Assembly: GCA_947650365.1 (NCBI GenBank)
Contig: CANTAL010000147.1
Location: 1-64,000, forward strand
Source: Chamaelirium japonicum
Lineage: Eukaryota > Streptophyta > Magnoliopsida > Liliales > Melanthiaceae
Reading direction: 5' to 3'
Length of the DNA: 64,000 bases
Shown here: in pieces, positions 13,871-29,300 of the stretch
Numbering within the stretch: the first letter of the stretch is position 1
How the letters are laid out: the number at the start of each line of letters is the position of its first letter
Made by a program: the position numbers and the translations under genes
Notes under the pieces: generated by a model
The model's database searches: none
What the model saw: only the letters and a program-made list of their open reading frames with translations
Told to the model about the DNA's origin: nothing

Positions 13871-16800
13871 GAATTCATTCGCACGATCCATTCTAATTCA
13901 TTCATACGATCCATTCTAATTCATTCATACAATGCATTCTAATTCTTTCACACGATCTATTCTAATTCATGCGTACGATTCATTCTAATTTATTCGTACA
14001 ATCCATTCTATTTCATTTATACGATCCATTCTTACTCATTCGTATGATCCATTCTAATTCATTCGTACGATCCATTCTAATTCATTTGTACGATCCATTC
14101 TAATTCATTCGTACAATCCATTCTATTCATTTGTACGATCCATTCTTACTCATTCGTATGATCCATTCTAATTCATTCGGACGAATGTATCCATTCTAAC
14201 TCACTCATACAATCCATTCTAATTCATTCCGTACGATCCATTCTAATTCATTCGTACGATCATACGAATGAATTAGAATGGATCGTACGAATGAATTAGA
14301 ATAGATTGTGCGAATGAATTAGAATGGATCGTACGAATGAATTAGAATGGATCGTACGAATGAATTAGAATGGATCATACGAATGAGTAAGAATGGATCG
14401 TACGAATGAATTAGAATGGATCGTACAAAAGAATTAGAATGGATACATTCGTCCGAATGAATTAGAATGGATCATACGAATGAGTAAGAATGGATCGTAC
14501 GAATGAAATAGAATAGATTGTACGAATGAATTAGAATGGATCCTACGAATGAATTAGAATGGATCGTGTGAAAGAATTAGAATGGATTGTATGAATGAAT
14601 TAGAATGGATCGTATGAATGAATTAGAATGGATCGTGCGAATGAATTCGAATGGATCGTACAAATTCATTCTAATTCATTCATACAATCCATTCTAATTC
14701 TTTCACACGATCCATTCTAATTCATTCGTACGTTCCATTCTAATTTATTAGCACGATCCATGCTAATTCATTCGTTCGATCAATTCTAATTCATTAGCAC
14801 GATCCATTCTAATTCATTCGTACGATCCATTCTAATTCATTCGAACGATCCATTCTAATTCATTCATAGGATCCATTCTAATTCATTCATACGATCTATT
14901 CTAATTCTTTCGCACGAATGTATCCATTCTAATTCATTCGCACGAATATATCCATTCTAATTCATTCGTACGATCCATTCTAATTCATTCGTACGATCCA
15001 TTCGAATTCATTCGCACGATCCCTTCTAATTCATTCATATGATCCATTCTAATTCATTCATACAATCCATTCTAATTCTTTCATATGATCCATTCTAATT
15101 CATTCGTACGATCCATTCTAATTCATTCGTACAATCCATTCTATTTCATTCGTACGATCCATTCTTACTCATTCATATGATCCATTCAAATTCATTCGTA
15201 TGATCCATTCTAATTCATTCGTACGATCCATTCTAATTCATTCGTACGATCCATTCTAATTCATTCGCACGAATGTATCCATTCTAGTTCATTCATATGA
15301 TCCATTGTAATTCATTAGTACGATCCATTCTAATTCAGGATCGTACGAATGAATTAGAATGGATACATTCGTGCGAATGAATTAGAATTGATCGTCCGAA
15401 TGAATTAGAATGGATCGTGCGAATGAATTAGAATGGATCGTACGAATGAATTAGAATGGATCGTACGAATGAACTAGAATGGATACATTCGTGCGAATGA
15501 ATTAGAATGGATCGTACGAATGAATTAGAATGGATCGTACGAATGAATTAGAATGGATCGCACGAATGAATTAGAATGGATCTTACGAATGAATTAGAAT
15601 GGATCGTGCGAATGAATTAGAATGGATCGTACGAATGAATTAGAATAGATACATTCGTGCGATTGAATTAGAATGGATGATACGAATGAGTAAGAATGGA
15701 TCGTACGAATGAAATAGAATGGATTATACAAATGAATTAGAATGGATACAATCGTGCGAATGAATTAGAATGGATTGTATGTACGAATGAATTACAATGG
15801 ATACATTCGTGCGAATGAATTAGATTGGATCGTACGAATGAATTAGAATGGATCGTGCGAATGAATTAGAATGGATCGTACGAATGAATTAGAATGGATC
15901 GTACGAATGAACTAGAATGGATACATTCGTGCGAATGAATTAGAATGGATCGTACGAATGAATTAGAATGGATCGTACGAATGAATTTGAATGGATCTTA
16001 CGAAAGAATTAGAATGGATCGTACGAATAAATTAGAATGGATCGTATGAATGGTTTAGAATGGATACATTCATGTGAATGAATTCGAATGGATCGAACGA
16101 ATGAATTAGAATGGATCGTACGAATGAATTAGAATGGATCAAATAAATGAATTAGAATGGTTACATTCATGCGAATGAATTAGATTGGATCGTACGAATG
16201 GATTAGAATGGATCGTACGAATGGATTAGAATGGATACATTCGTGCGAATGAATTAGAATGGATCATACGAATGAGTAAGAATGGATCGTACGAATGAAA
16301 TAGAATGGATTGTACGAATGAATTAGAATGGATCGTGCGAATGAATTTGAATGGATCGTACGAATGAATTAGAATGGATCGTGCTAATGAAATAGAATTG
16401 ATCGTACGAATGAAATAGAATGGATTGTACGAATGATTTAGAATGGATCGTACGAATGAATTAGAATGGATTGTACGAATGATTTAGAATGGATTGTGCG
16501 AATGAATTAGAATGGATCGTACGAATGAATTTGAATGGATCGTGTGAAAGAATTAGAATGGATTGTATGAATGAATTAGAATAGATCGTATGAATGAATT
16601 AGAATGGATCGTACGAATGAATTAGAATGGATTGTACGAATGAATTAAAATGGATCGTACGAATGAATTAGAATGGATACATTCGTGCGAATGAATTAGA
16701 ATGGATACATTCGTGCGAAAGAATTAGAATAGATCGTATGAATGAATTAGAATGGATCCTATGAATGAATTAGAATGGATGGTGCGAATGAATTAGAATG

Positions 16801-19800
16801 GATCGTACGAATGAATTAGAATGGATCGTGCTAATGAATTAGAATTGATCGAATGAATGAATTAGCATGGATCGTGCTAATGAATTAGAATGGAACGTAC
16901 GAATGAATTAGAATGGATCGTGTGAAAAAATTAGAATGGATTGTATGAATGACTTAGAATGAATTCGTACGATCCATTCGAATTCATTCGCACGATCCAT
17001 TCTAATTCATTCATATGATCCATTCTAATTCATTCCTACAATCCATTCTAATTCTTTCACACGATCCATTCTAATTCATTCGTAGGATCCATTCTAATTC
17101 ATTTGTATAATCTATTCTATTTCATTCGTACGATCCATTCTTACTCATTCGTATGATCCATTCTAATTCATTCGGACGAATGTATCCATTCTAATTTATT
17201 CGTACAATCCATTCTAATTCATTCGTACGATCCATTCTAATTTATTCGTACGATCAATTCTAATTCATTCATTTGATCCATTCTAATTCATTCGCACGAA
17301 TGTATCCATTCTAATTCATTCGTACGATCCATTCTAATTCATTCAAACGATCCATTCTAATTCATTCGTACGATCCATTCTAATTCATTCGTACGATCCA
17401 TTCTAATTCATTCGTACGATCCATTCTAATTCATTCATAGGATCCATTCTAATTCATTCGCACGAATGTATCAATTCTAGTTCATTCGTACGATCCATTC
17501 TAATTCATTCGTACGATCCATTCTAATTCATTCGCACGATCCATTCTAATTCATTCGTACGATCCATTCTAATTCATTCATACGATCCATTCTAATTCAT
17601 TCGTACGATCCATTCTAATTCATTCGCATAAATGTATCCATTCTAATTCATTCGTATGATCCATTGTAATTCATTCGCACGATCCATTCTAATTCATTCG
17701 CACAATCCATTCTAATTCATTCGCACGAATGTATCCATTCTAATTCATTCGTACGATCCATTCTAATTAATTCGTACGATCCATTCTAATTCATTCGTAT
17801 AATCCATTCTAATTAATTCGTATGATCCATTCTAATTCATTCGTACGATCCATTCTAATTCATTCATATAATCCATTCTAATTCATTCGCACGAATGTAT
17901 CCATTCTAATTAATTCGTACGATCCATTCTAATTCATTCGTATGATCTATTCTTATTCATTCGCACGATCCAGTCTAATTGATTCGCACGATCCATTCTA
18001 ATTCATTCGCACGAATGTATCCATTCTAATTCATTCGTACGATCCATTCTAATTCATTAATATGATCCATTCTAATTCATTCATACGATCCATTCTAATT
18101 CATATACACAAAGGTATCCATTCTAATCCATTCGTAGGATCCATTCTAATCCATTCGTACGATCCATTCTAATTCATTCGTACGATCCATTCTAATTCAT
18201 TCGCTCGAATGTATCCATTCTAATCTATTCGTGCGATCCATTCTAATCCATTCGTACGATCCATTCTAATTCATTCGCATAAATGTAACCATTGTAATTC
18301 ATTCATTTGATCCATTCTAATTCATTCGTACGATCCATTCTAATTCATTCGACCGATCCATTCTAATTCATTCGCATGAATGTATCCATTCTAATTCATT
18401 CGTACGATCCATTCTAATTCATTCGCACGAATGTATCCATTCTAGTTCATTCGTACGATCCATTACGATCCATTCGTACGATCCATTCTAATTCATTCGG
18501 AATTAGAATGGATCGTACGAATGTATTAGAATGGATCGTATCAGTGAATTAGAATGGATCGTACAAATGAATTAGAATGGATCATATGAATGAATTAGAA
18601 TGGATACATTCGTGTGAATAAATTAGAATGGATCGTATGAATGAATTAGAATAGATTTTGTGAATGAATTGGAACTGATCGTATGAATGAATTAGAATGG
18701 ATACATTCGTGCGAATGAATTAGAATGGATTGTATGAATGAATTAGAATGGATCCTATGAATGAATTAGAATGGATCGTGCGAATGAATTAGAATGGATC
18801 GTACGAATGAATTAGAATGGATCGTGCTAATGAATTAGAATTGATCGAATGAATGAATTAGCATGGATCGTGCTAATGAATTAGAATGGAACGTACGAAT
18901 GAATTAGAATGGATCGTGTGAAAGAATTAGAATGGATTGTATGAATGAATTAGAATGAATTCGTACGATCCATTCGAATTCATTCGCACGATCCATTCTA
19001 ATTCATTCATACGATCCATTCTAATTCATTCATACAATCCATTCTAATTCTTTCACACGATCCATTCTAATTCATTCGTAGGATCCATTCTAATTCATTC
19101 GTACAATCTATTCTATTTCATTCGTACGATCCATTCTTACTCATTCGTATGATCCATTCTAATTCATTCGGACGAATGTATCCATTCTAATTTATTCGTA
19201 CGATCCATTCTAATTCATTCGTACGATCCATTCTAATTCATTCGTACGATCCATTCTAATTCATTCGCACGAATGTATCCATTTTAATTTATTCGTACGA
19301 TCCATTCTAATTCATTCGTACGATCCATTCTAATTCATTCGTAAGATCCACTTTAATTCATTCGTACGATCCATTCTAATTCATTCGTACGATCCATTCT
19401 AATTCATTCGCACGAATGTATCCATTCTAGTTCATTCGTACGATCCATTCTAATTCATTCATACAATCCATTCTAATTCATTCGCACGAATGTATCCATT
19501 CTAATTCATTCGTACGATCAGTTCTAATTCATTCACAAAATCTATTCTAATTCATTCAAACGATCCATTCTAATTCATTCACACGAATGTATCCATTCTA
19601 ATTCATTCATACGATCCATTCTAATTCATTCGTACGATCCATTCTAATTCACTCATACGATCCATTCTAATACATTCATACGATCCATTCTAATTCATTT
19701 GCACGAATATATCCATTCTAATTCATTCGTACGATCCATTATAATTCCTTCGTACGATCCATTCTAATTCGTTCGTACGATCTATTCTAATTAATTCGTA

Positions 19801-22800
19801 TGATCCATTCTAATTCATTCGTACGATCCATTCTAATTCCTTCGTACGATCCATTCTAATTCATTCGTACGATCCATTCTAATTCATTCATACAATCCAT
19901 TCTAATTCTTTCACACGATCCATTCTAATTCATTCGTACGATCCATTCTAATTCATTCGTGCAATCCATTCTATTTCATTCGTACGATCCATTCTTACTT
20001 ATTCGTACGATCCATTCTAATTCATTCACACGAATGTATCCATTCGTACGAATGAAATAGAATAGGTTGTACGAATGAATTAGAATGGATCGTACGAATG
20101 AATTAGAATGGATCGTACGAAGGAATTAGAATGGATCGTACGAATGAATTAGAATGGATCGTACGAATGAATTAGAATAGATCGTACGAATAAATTAGAA
20201 TGGATCGTATGAATGAATTAGACTGGATCGTACGAATGAATTTGAATGGATACATTTGTGCGAATGAACCTAAATGGATTGTATGAATGAATTACAATGG
20301 ATCGTACGAATGAATTAGAATGGATCGTACGAATGAATTAGAATAGCTCATACGAATGAATTAGAATGAATCGTATGAATGAATTAGAATGGTTACATTC
20401 GTGGGAATGAATTAGAATAGATCGTACGAATGAATTAGAATGGATCATACGAATAAATTAGAATGGATCGTTGGATTGAATTAGAATGGATCGTACGAAT
20501 GAATTAGAATGGATCCACCGAATGAGTTAGAATGGATCATACGAATTAATTAGAATGGATTGTACGAATGAATTAGAATGGATTGTGCGAATGAATTAGA
20601 ATAGATCGTATGAATGAATAAGAATGGATCGTACGAATGAATTAGAATGGATCGTGCGAATGAATTAGCATGAATCGTACGAATGTATTAGAATGGATCG
20701 TACGAATGAATTAGAATGAATCGTACGATCCATTCTAATTCAATCGTCCGATCCATTCTAATTCATTCGCATGAATGTATCCATTCTAATTCATTTGTAC
20801 AATCCATTCTATTTCATTCGTACGATCCATTCTTACTCATTCGTATGATCCATTCTAATTCATTCGTATGATCCATTCTAATTCATTCGTACGATCCATT
20901 CTAATTCATTCGTACGATCCATTCTAATTCATTCGCACGATCCATTCTAATTCATTCATACGATCCATTCTAATTCATTCCTACGATCAATTCTAATTCA
21001 TTCGCCCGATCCATTCTAATTCATTCATACGATCCATTCTATTCGAATGGATCATGCGATCCATTCGAATTCATTCGCACGATCCATTCTAATTCATTCA
21101 TACGATCCATTCTAATTCATTCATACAATGCATTCTAATTCTTTCGCACGATCCATTCTAATTCATTCATACAATCCATTCTACTTCATTCGTACGATCC
21201 ATTCTAATTCACTCATACGATCCATTCTAATACATTCATACAATCCATTCTAATTCATTTGCACGAATATATCCATTCTAATTCATTCGTACGATCCATT
21301 CTAATTCCTTCGTACGATCCATTCTAATTCATTCGTACGATCTATTCTAATTCATTCGTACGATCCATTCTTATTTATTCGTACGATCCATTCTAATTCC
21401 TTCGTACGATCCATTCTAATTCCTTCGTACGATCCATTCTAATTCTTTCACACGATCCATTCTAATTCATTCGTACGATCCATTCTAATTCATTCGTGCA
21501 ATCCATTCTATTTCATTCGTACGATCCATTCTTACTCATTCGTACGATCCGTTCTAATTCATTCACACGAATGTATCCATTCGTACGAATGAATTAGAAT
21601 AGATTGTACGAATGAATTAGAATGGATCGTACGAATGAATTAGAATGGATTGTACGAAGGAATTAGAATGGATCGTATGAATAAATTAGAATGGATCGTA
21701 CGAATGAATTAGAATAGATCGTACGAATCACTCATACGATCCATTCTAATACATTCATACGATCCATTCTAATTCATTTGCACGAATATATCCATTCTAA
21801 TTCATTCGTACGATCCATTCTAATTCCTTCGTACGATCCATTCTAATTCATTCGTACGATCTATTCTAATTCATTCGTACGATCCATTCTTATTCATTCG
21901 TACGATCCATTCTAATTCCTTCGTACGATCAATTCTGATTCCTTCGTACGATCCATTCTAATTCATTCATACAATCCATTCTAATTCTTTCACACGATCC
22001 ATTCTAATTCATTCGTACGATCCATTCTAATTCATTCGTGCAATCCATTCTATTTCATTCGTACGATCCATTCTTACTCATTCGTACGATCCATTCTAAT
22101 TCATTCACACGAATGTATCCATTCGTACGAATGAATTAGAATAGATTGTACGAATGAATTAGAATGGATCGTACGAATGAATTAGAATGGATCGTACGAA
22201 GGAATTAGAATGGATCGTACGAATGAATTAGAATGGATCGTACGAATGAATTAGAATAGATCGTACGAATGAATTAGAATGGATCGTACGAAGGAATTAG
22301 AATGGATCGTACGAATGAATAAGAATGGATATATTCGTGCAAATGAATTAGAATGGATTGTATGAATGTATTAGAATGGATCGTATGAGTGAATTAGAAT
22401 GGATCGTACGAATGAATTAGAATGGATCGTATGAATGAATTAGAATGGATACATTCGTGCGAATGAATTAGAATTGATCGTACGAATGAATTAGAATGGA
22501 TCGTGCGAATGAATTAGAATGGATCATACGAATGAATTAGAATGGATCGTACGAATGAACTAGAATGGATACATTCGTGCGAATGAATTAGAATGGATCG
22601 TACGAATGAATTAGAATGGATCTTATGAATGAATTAGAATGGATCGTACGAATGAATTAGAATGGATCGTACGAATGAATTAGAATGGATACATTCGTGC
22701 GAATGAATTAGAAAGGATCGGACGAATGAATTAGAATGGATCGTACGAATGAATTAGAATGGATCAAGTGAATGAATTAGAATGGTTACATTCATGCGAA

Positions 22801-23879
22801 TGAATTAGAATGGATCGTACGAATGGATTAGAATGGATCGTACGAATGGATTAGAATGGATACATTCGAGCGAATGAATTAGAATGGATCGTACGAATGA
22901 ATTAGAATGGATCTTACGAATGGATTAGAATAGATCCTACGAATGGATTAGAATGGATACCTTTGTGCATATGAATTAGAATGGATCGTACGAATGAATT
23001 AGAATGGAACATATTAATGAATTAGAATGGATCGTACGAATGAATTAGAATGGATACATTCGTGCGAATGAATTAGAATGGATCGTGCGAATCCATTAGA
23101 CTGGATCGTGCGAATGAATAAGAATGGATCATACGAATGAATTAGAATGGATCATACGAATTAATTAGAATGGATACATTCGTGCAAATGAATTAGAATG
23201 GATTGTATGAATGAATTAGAATGGATCGTACGAATGAATTAGAATGGATCATACAAATTAATTAGAATGGATCATACGAATGAATTAGAATGGATCGTAC
23301 GAATGAATTAGAATTGATCGTACGAATGAAATAGAATGGATCGTACGAATGAACTAGAATGGATACATTCGTGCGAATGAATTAGAATGGATCGTACGAA
23401 TGAATTAGAATGGATCTTACGAATGAATTAGAATGGATCGTACGAATGAATTAGAATGGATACATTCGTGCGAATGAATTAGAAAGGATCGGACGAATGA
23501 ATTAGAATGGATCGTACGAATGAATTAGAATGGATCGAATGAATGAATTAGAATGGTTACATTCATGCGAATGAATTAGAATGGATCATACGAATGGATT
23601 AGAATGGATCGTACGAATGGATTAGAATGGATACATTCGTGCGAACGAATTAGAATGGATTGTATGAATGAATTAGAATGGATCGTACGAATGAATTAGA
23701 ATGGATCGTATGAGTGAATTAGAATGGATACGAAGGAATTAGAATGGATCGTATGAAGGAATTAGAATGGATCATACGAATGAAATAGAATGGATCGTAC
23801 GAAGGAATTAGAATGGATCATACGAAGGAATTAGAATGGATCGTACGAAGGAATTAGAATGGATCGTACAAATGAATTA

Positions 23880-25675
23880 GAATGGATATATTCATGCAAA
23901 TGAATTAGAATGGATCGTATGAATGAATTAGAATGGATCGTATGAGTGAATTAGAACGGATAGTACGAATGAAGTAGAATGGATCGTATGAATGAATTAG
24001 AATGGATACATTCGTGCGAATGAATTAGAATGGATCGTATGAATGAATTAGAATAGATTGTGCGAATGAATTAGAATGGATCGTACGAATGTATTAGAAT
24101 GGATACATTCGTGCGAATAAATTAGAATGGATTGTATGAATGAATTAGAATGGATCGTACGAATGAATTAGAATGGATCGTACGAATGAATTAGAATAGA
24201 TTGCGCGAATGAATTAGAATGGATCGTGCGAATGAAATAGAATGGATACAAATGAATTAGAATGGATCATACGAATGAATTAGAATGACGATCCATTCTT
24301 ACTCATTCGTATGATTCATTCTAATTTATTCGCACGAATGTATCCATTCTAATTCATTCGTACGTCTAATTCATTCGTACGGTCCATTCTAATTCATTCG
24401 CATAATCCATTCTATTTCATTCGTACGATCCATTCTTACTCATTCGTATGATCCATTATGGATACATTCGTGCGAATGAATTAGAATGGATCATACGAAT
24501 GAGTAAGAATGGATCGTACGAATGAAATAGAATGGATTGTGCAAATGAATTAGAATGGATTGTACGAATGAATTAGAATGGATCGTGTGAAAGAATTAGA
24601 ATGGATTGTATAAATGAATTAGAATAGATCGTATGAATGAATTAGAATGGATCGTACGAATGAATTAGAATGGATCGTACGAATGAATTAGAATGGATCG
24701 TACGAATGAATTAGAATGGATACATTCGTGCGAATGAATTAGAATGGATACATTCGTGCGAAAGAATTAGAATAGATCGTATGAATGAATAAGAATGGAT
24801 CCTATGAATGAATTAGAATGGATCGTGCGAATGAATTAGAATGGATCGTACGAATGAATTAGAATGGATCGTGCTAATGAATTAGAATTGATCGAACGAA
24901 TGAATTAGCATGGATCGTGCGAATGAATTAGAATGGAACGTACGAATGAATTAGAATGGATCGTGTGAAAGAATTAGAATGGATTGTATGAATGAATTAG
25001 AATGAATTCGTACGATCCATTCGAATTCATTCGCATGATCCATTCTAATTCATTCATACGATCTATTCTAATTCATTCATACAATCCATTCTAATTCTTT
25101 CACACAATCCATTCTAATTCATTCGTAGGATCCATTCTAATTCATTCGTACAATCTATTCTATTTCATTCGAACGATCCATTCTTACTCATTCGTATGAT
25201 CCATTCTAATTCATTCGGACGAATGTATCCATTCTAATTTATTCGTACGATCCATTCTAATTCATTCGTATGATCCATTCTAATTCATTCGTACGATCCA
25301 TTCTTACTCATTCGTATGATCCGTTCTTATTCATTCGTACGATCCATTCTAATTCATTCATACGATCGATTCTAATTCATTTGCACTATCCATTCTAATT
25401 CATTCGTACGATCCATTCTAATTCATTCGTATGATCCATTCTAATTTATTCGTTCAAATATATCCATTCTAATTCATTCGTACGATCCATTCTAATTCAT
25501 TCGCACGATCCATTCTAATTCATTCGCACGAATGTATCCATTCTAATTCATTTGCACGATCCATTCTAATTCATTCCTATGATCTATTCTAATTCATTCG
25601 TACGATCCATTCTAATTCATTCGTACGATCCATTCTACGATCCATTCTAATTCATTCGTATATTCCATTCTAATT
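23880..25675. repeat. Higher-order segment, partner of 34890-36675
   Basis: Diagnostic variants here recur about 11.0 kb downstream in the same order: the rare GAACGGATAGTACG unit (near 23955 and 34967), the flip GAATGACGATCC (24285 and 35298), the flip CCATTATGGATA (24454 and 35466) and TATTCCATTC (25661 and 36661). The offset drifts from 11,013 to 11,000, so small indels separate the copies. The segment ends where the retroelement fragment begins; its partner continues as satellite. Confidence 0.75.
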
Positions 25676-26344
25676 CTACAGGTCCCCTAGCTTCGTGGAC
25701 ATTGGCTCCGACTTTGAGTCCTTCAGCTCGGAGTCGGAGGCCAAAGGGGCTAGGGCGGACCCTCCGAGCCCGCCAGCAACCGGAGCTCGCCCGGGAGAGG
25801 TGTCAGCCCCCACTCCTTCTCCCGGCGTGCCGCCTCCTACCGACGCTCCGGGGGGTCCCAGCGCAGGCTCCTCTACGGAGGAGGGGAGGGGGCCCTACTA
25901 CGTGCGGCAGCTGCTGGGCCGCAACGTCTTCGCCCGAGCCCCCTTCGCTTTCATAAGCGAACGCCTGGCCGAGTTACCTCTTGCCCTCTCTGCCCTTACA
26001 CCAAAAATGTTAATTCTCGCTAACTTTTTCATCTTCCTTATGCAGGCGGAGAAACAGTGCCAGGCGCTGGCCGCAGAGGTCGCTGGGGCCGGGAAGGTGC
26101 TGGCCGCCTTGTTCGACGATTCCCTTCGGGGGTCTGAGCGCAAGGTGGACGAGCACATCCACGAGCTCCAGTGGGCTTCGCACGCCGTGGCTCTGAGGTG
26201 GAGGAGCTTCGGTAGAGGGTCGCGACCCTGGTGTCGGGCATGGCCGAGCTAGAGGCGTCCCAGCTCAAGTCCTCCGACGACCTCAAAAAAGCCGTGGCGG
26301 AGCGGGACGAGGCTGTTACTGCCAGAGAGGCCGCTAGGAAGGAG
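25676..26344 (+). pseudogene. Fragment of a retrotransposon antisense gene (Transposase_28-type, 3' half)
   Basis: A GC-rich island that matches 50389-51064 of the complete element at roughly 90% by eye. It covers the Ser/Pro-rich linker (GSDFESFSSESEAK), the motif YYVRQLLGRNVF, the presumed intron region and the start of the coiled-coil segment (ERKVDEHIHELQ). It has no ATG of its own; the open stretch begins at GTG 25695 only because upstream sequence is missing. A small indel near 26205 shifts the frame and it ends at 26252. Where the 50.6-kb copy has a TAG stop, this fragment keeps CAG (Gln), showing the unbroken reading. Its intron donor is changed (GAGTTAC instead of GAGGTAC). No LTR, TSD or element end flanks it: the left satellite is forward, the right satellite is reverse. 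It derives from a different, diverged element copy and was probably captured during break repair. Confidence 0.88.
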
Positions 26345-29300
26345 TTGTACGAATGAATTAGAATGGATCGTACGAATGAATTAGAATGGATCGTGTGAAA
26401 GAATTAGAATGCATTGTATGAATGAATTAGAATGGATTGTATGAATGAATTAGAATGGATCGTGCGATTGAATTCGAATGGATCGCATGATTCATTCGAA
26501 TAGAATGGATCGTATGAATGAATTAGAATTGATCGGGCGAATGAATTAGAATGGATTGTAGGAATGAATTAGAATGGATCGTATGAATGAATTAGAATGG
26601 ATCGTATGAATGAATTAGAATGGATCGTGCGAATGAATTAGAATGGATCGTATGAATGAATTAGAATGGATCGTACAAATGAATTAGAATGGATCATACG
26701 AATGAATTAGAATGGATCATACGAATGAGTAAGAATGGATCGTACGAATGAAATAGAATGGATTGTACGAATGAATAAGAATGGATACATTCATGCGAAT
26801 GAATTAGAATGGATCGGACGATTGAATTAGAATGGATCGGACGATTCATTCTAATCATTCGTACGATCCATTCTAATACATTCGTACGATTCATGCTAAT
26901 TCATTCGCACGATCCATTCTAATTCATTCGTACAATCCATTCTTATTCATTCATACGATCCATTCTAATTCATTTGCACAATCCAATCTAATTCATTCGT
27001 ACAATCCATTCTAATTCATTCGTATTATCCATTCTAACTCATTCGGTGGATCCATTCTAATTCATTCGTACGATCCATTCTAATTCATTCCAACGATCCA
27101 TTCTAATTTATTCGTACGATCCATTCTAATTCATTCGTACGATCTATTCTAATTCATTCGCACGAATGTAACCATTCTAATTCAATCATACGATTCATTC
27201 TAATTCATTCGTATGAGCTATTCTAATTCATTCGTACGATCCATTCTAATTCATTCGTACGATCCATTGTAATTCATTCATACAATCCATTTAGATTCAT
27301 TCGCACAAATGTATCCATTCAAATTCATTCGTACGATCCAGTCTAATTCATTCGTACGATCCATTCTAATTCCTTCGTACGATCCATTCTAATTCATTCG
27401 TACGATCTTTTCTAATTCATTCGTATGATCCATTCTAATTCATTCGTACGATCCATTCTAATTCCTTCGTACGATCCATTCTAATTCATTCGTACGATCC
27501 ATTCTAATTCATTCGGACAATCTATTCTAATTCTTTCGTACGAATGGATACATTCGTGTGAATGAATTAGAATGGATCGTACGAATGAGAAAGAATGGAT
27601 CGTACGAATGAAATAGAATGGATTACACGAATGAATTAGAATGGATCGTACAAATGAATTAGAATGGATCGTGTGAAAGAATTAGAATGGATTGTATGAA
27701 TGAATTAGAATGGATCGTACGAATGAATTAAAATGGATCGTACGAAGGAATTAGAATGGATCGTACGAATGAATTAGAATGGATCGTACGAATGAATTAG
27801 AATAGATCGTACGAATGAATTAGAATGGATCGTACGAAGGAATTAGAATGGATCGTACGAATGAATTAGAATGGATATATTCATGCAAATGAATTAGAAT
27901 GGATCGTATGAATGTATTAGAATGGATCGTATGAGTGAATTAGAATGGATCGTACGAATGAATTAGAATGGATCGTATGAATGAATTAGAATGGATACAT
28001 TCGTGTGAATGAATTAGAATGGATCGTATGAATGAATTAGAATAGATTTTGTGAATGAATTAGAACTGATCGTATGAATGAATTAGAATGGATACATTCG
28101 TGCGAATGAATTAGAATGGATTGTATGAATGAATTAGAATGGATCGTACGAATGAACTAGAATGGATACATTCGTGCGAATGAATTAGAATGGATCGTAC
28201 AAATGAATTAGAATGGATTGTACGAATGAATTAGAATGGATCTTACGAATGAATTAGAATGGATCGTATGAATGAATTAGAATGGATCGTACGAATGAAT
28301 TAGAATGGATACATTCGTGCGAATGAATTCGAATGGATCGGACGAATGAATTAGAATGGATCGTACGAATGAATTAGAATGGATCGTACGAATGAATTAG
28401 AATGGATCGTACGAATAAATTAGAATGGATACATTCGTCCGAATGAATTAGAATGGATCATACGAATGAGTAAGAATGGATCGTACGAATGAAATAGAAT
28501 AGATTGTACGAATGAATTAGAATGGATCTTACGAATGAATTAGAATGGATCGTGTGAAACAATTAGAATGGATTGTATGAATGAATTAGAATGGATAGTA
28601 TGAATGAATTAGAATGGATCGTGCAAATGAATTCGAATGGATCGTATGAATTCATTCTAATTCATTCATACAATCCATTCTAATTCTTTCACATGATCCA
28701 TTCTAATTCATTCGTACGTTCCATTCTAATTCATTAGCACGATCCATGCTAATTCATTCGTTCGATCAATTCTGATTCATTAGCATGATCCATTCTAATT
28801 CATTCGTACGATCCATTCTAATTCATTCGCACGATCCATTCTAATTCATTCGTTGGATCGATTCTAATTCATTCATACAATCCATTCTAATTCATTCGCA
28901 CGAATGTATCCATTCTAATTCATTCGTACGATCAGTTCTAATTCATTCACAAAATCTATTCTAATTCATTCATACGATCCATTCTAATTCATTCACACGA
29001 ATGTATCCATTCTAATTCATTCATACGATCCATTCTAATTCATTCGTACGATCCATTCTAATTCACTCATATGATCCATTCTAATACATTCATACGATCC
29101 ATTCTAATTCATTTGCACGAATATATCCATTCTAATTCATTCGTACGATCCATTCTAATTCCTTCGTACGATCCATTCTAATTCATTTGTACGATCTATT
29201 CTATTTCATTCGTACGATCCATTCTTACTCATTCGTACGATCCATTCTAATTCATTCGTCCGATCCATTCTAATTCATTCGCACGAATGTATCCATTCTA

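Larger units (their letters stand above)
1..25675. repeat. Satellite array 1: 23-bp/28-bp bidirectional tandem repeat
   Basis: Continuous tandem array of a 23-bp unit (GATCCATTCTAATTC then ATTCGTAC) with scattered 28-bp variants. Forward (F) means the plus strand reads GATCCATTC; reverse (R) means it reads GAATGGATC. Approximate blocks read by eye: F1-780, R781-1018, F1019-1383, R1384-1752, F1753-1983, spacer, R2064-2275, F2276-2310, R2311-3250, F3251-3636, R3637-3984, F3985-4391, R4392-5373, F5374-5540, R5541-6920, F6921-7390; the same pattern repeats +6610 to 13530; then F13531-14260, R14261-14662, F14663-15337, R15338-16961, F16962-18500, R18501-18958, F18959-20048, R20049-20725, F20726-21585, R21586-21728, F21729-22125, R22126-24288, F24289-24458, R24459-25006, F25007-25675. 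There is no gene in it. Most variants are single transitions in the CGTACG core. The array extends beyond the left edge. I do not recognise the family by name. Confidence 0.97.

Noticed and set aside
1..25675. CRISPR-like array of short direct repeats
   Set aside because: Units are contiguous with no unique spacers, appear in both orientations, and there are no cas genes; the retroelement indicates a plant genome.
25695..26252. 185-codon plus-strand ORF as a functional gene
   Set aside because: It starts at GTG only, lacks the N-terminal domain, carries a frameshift, and is a truncated copy of 50389-51064.
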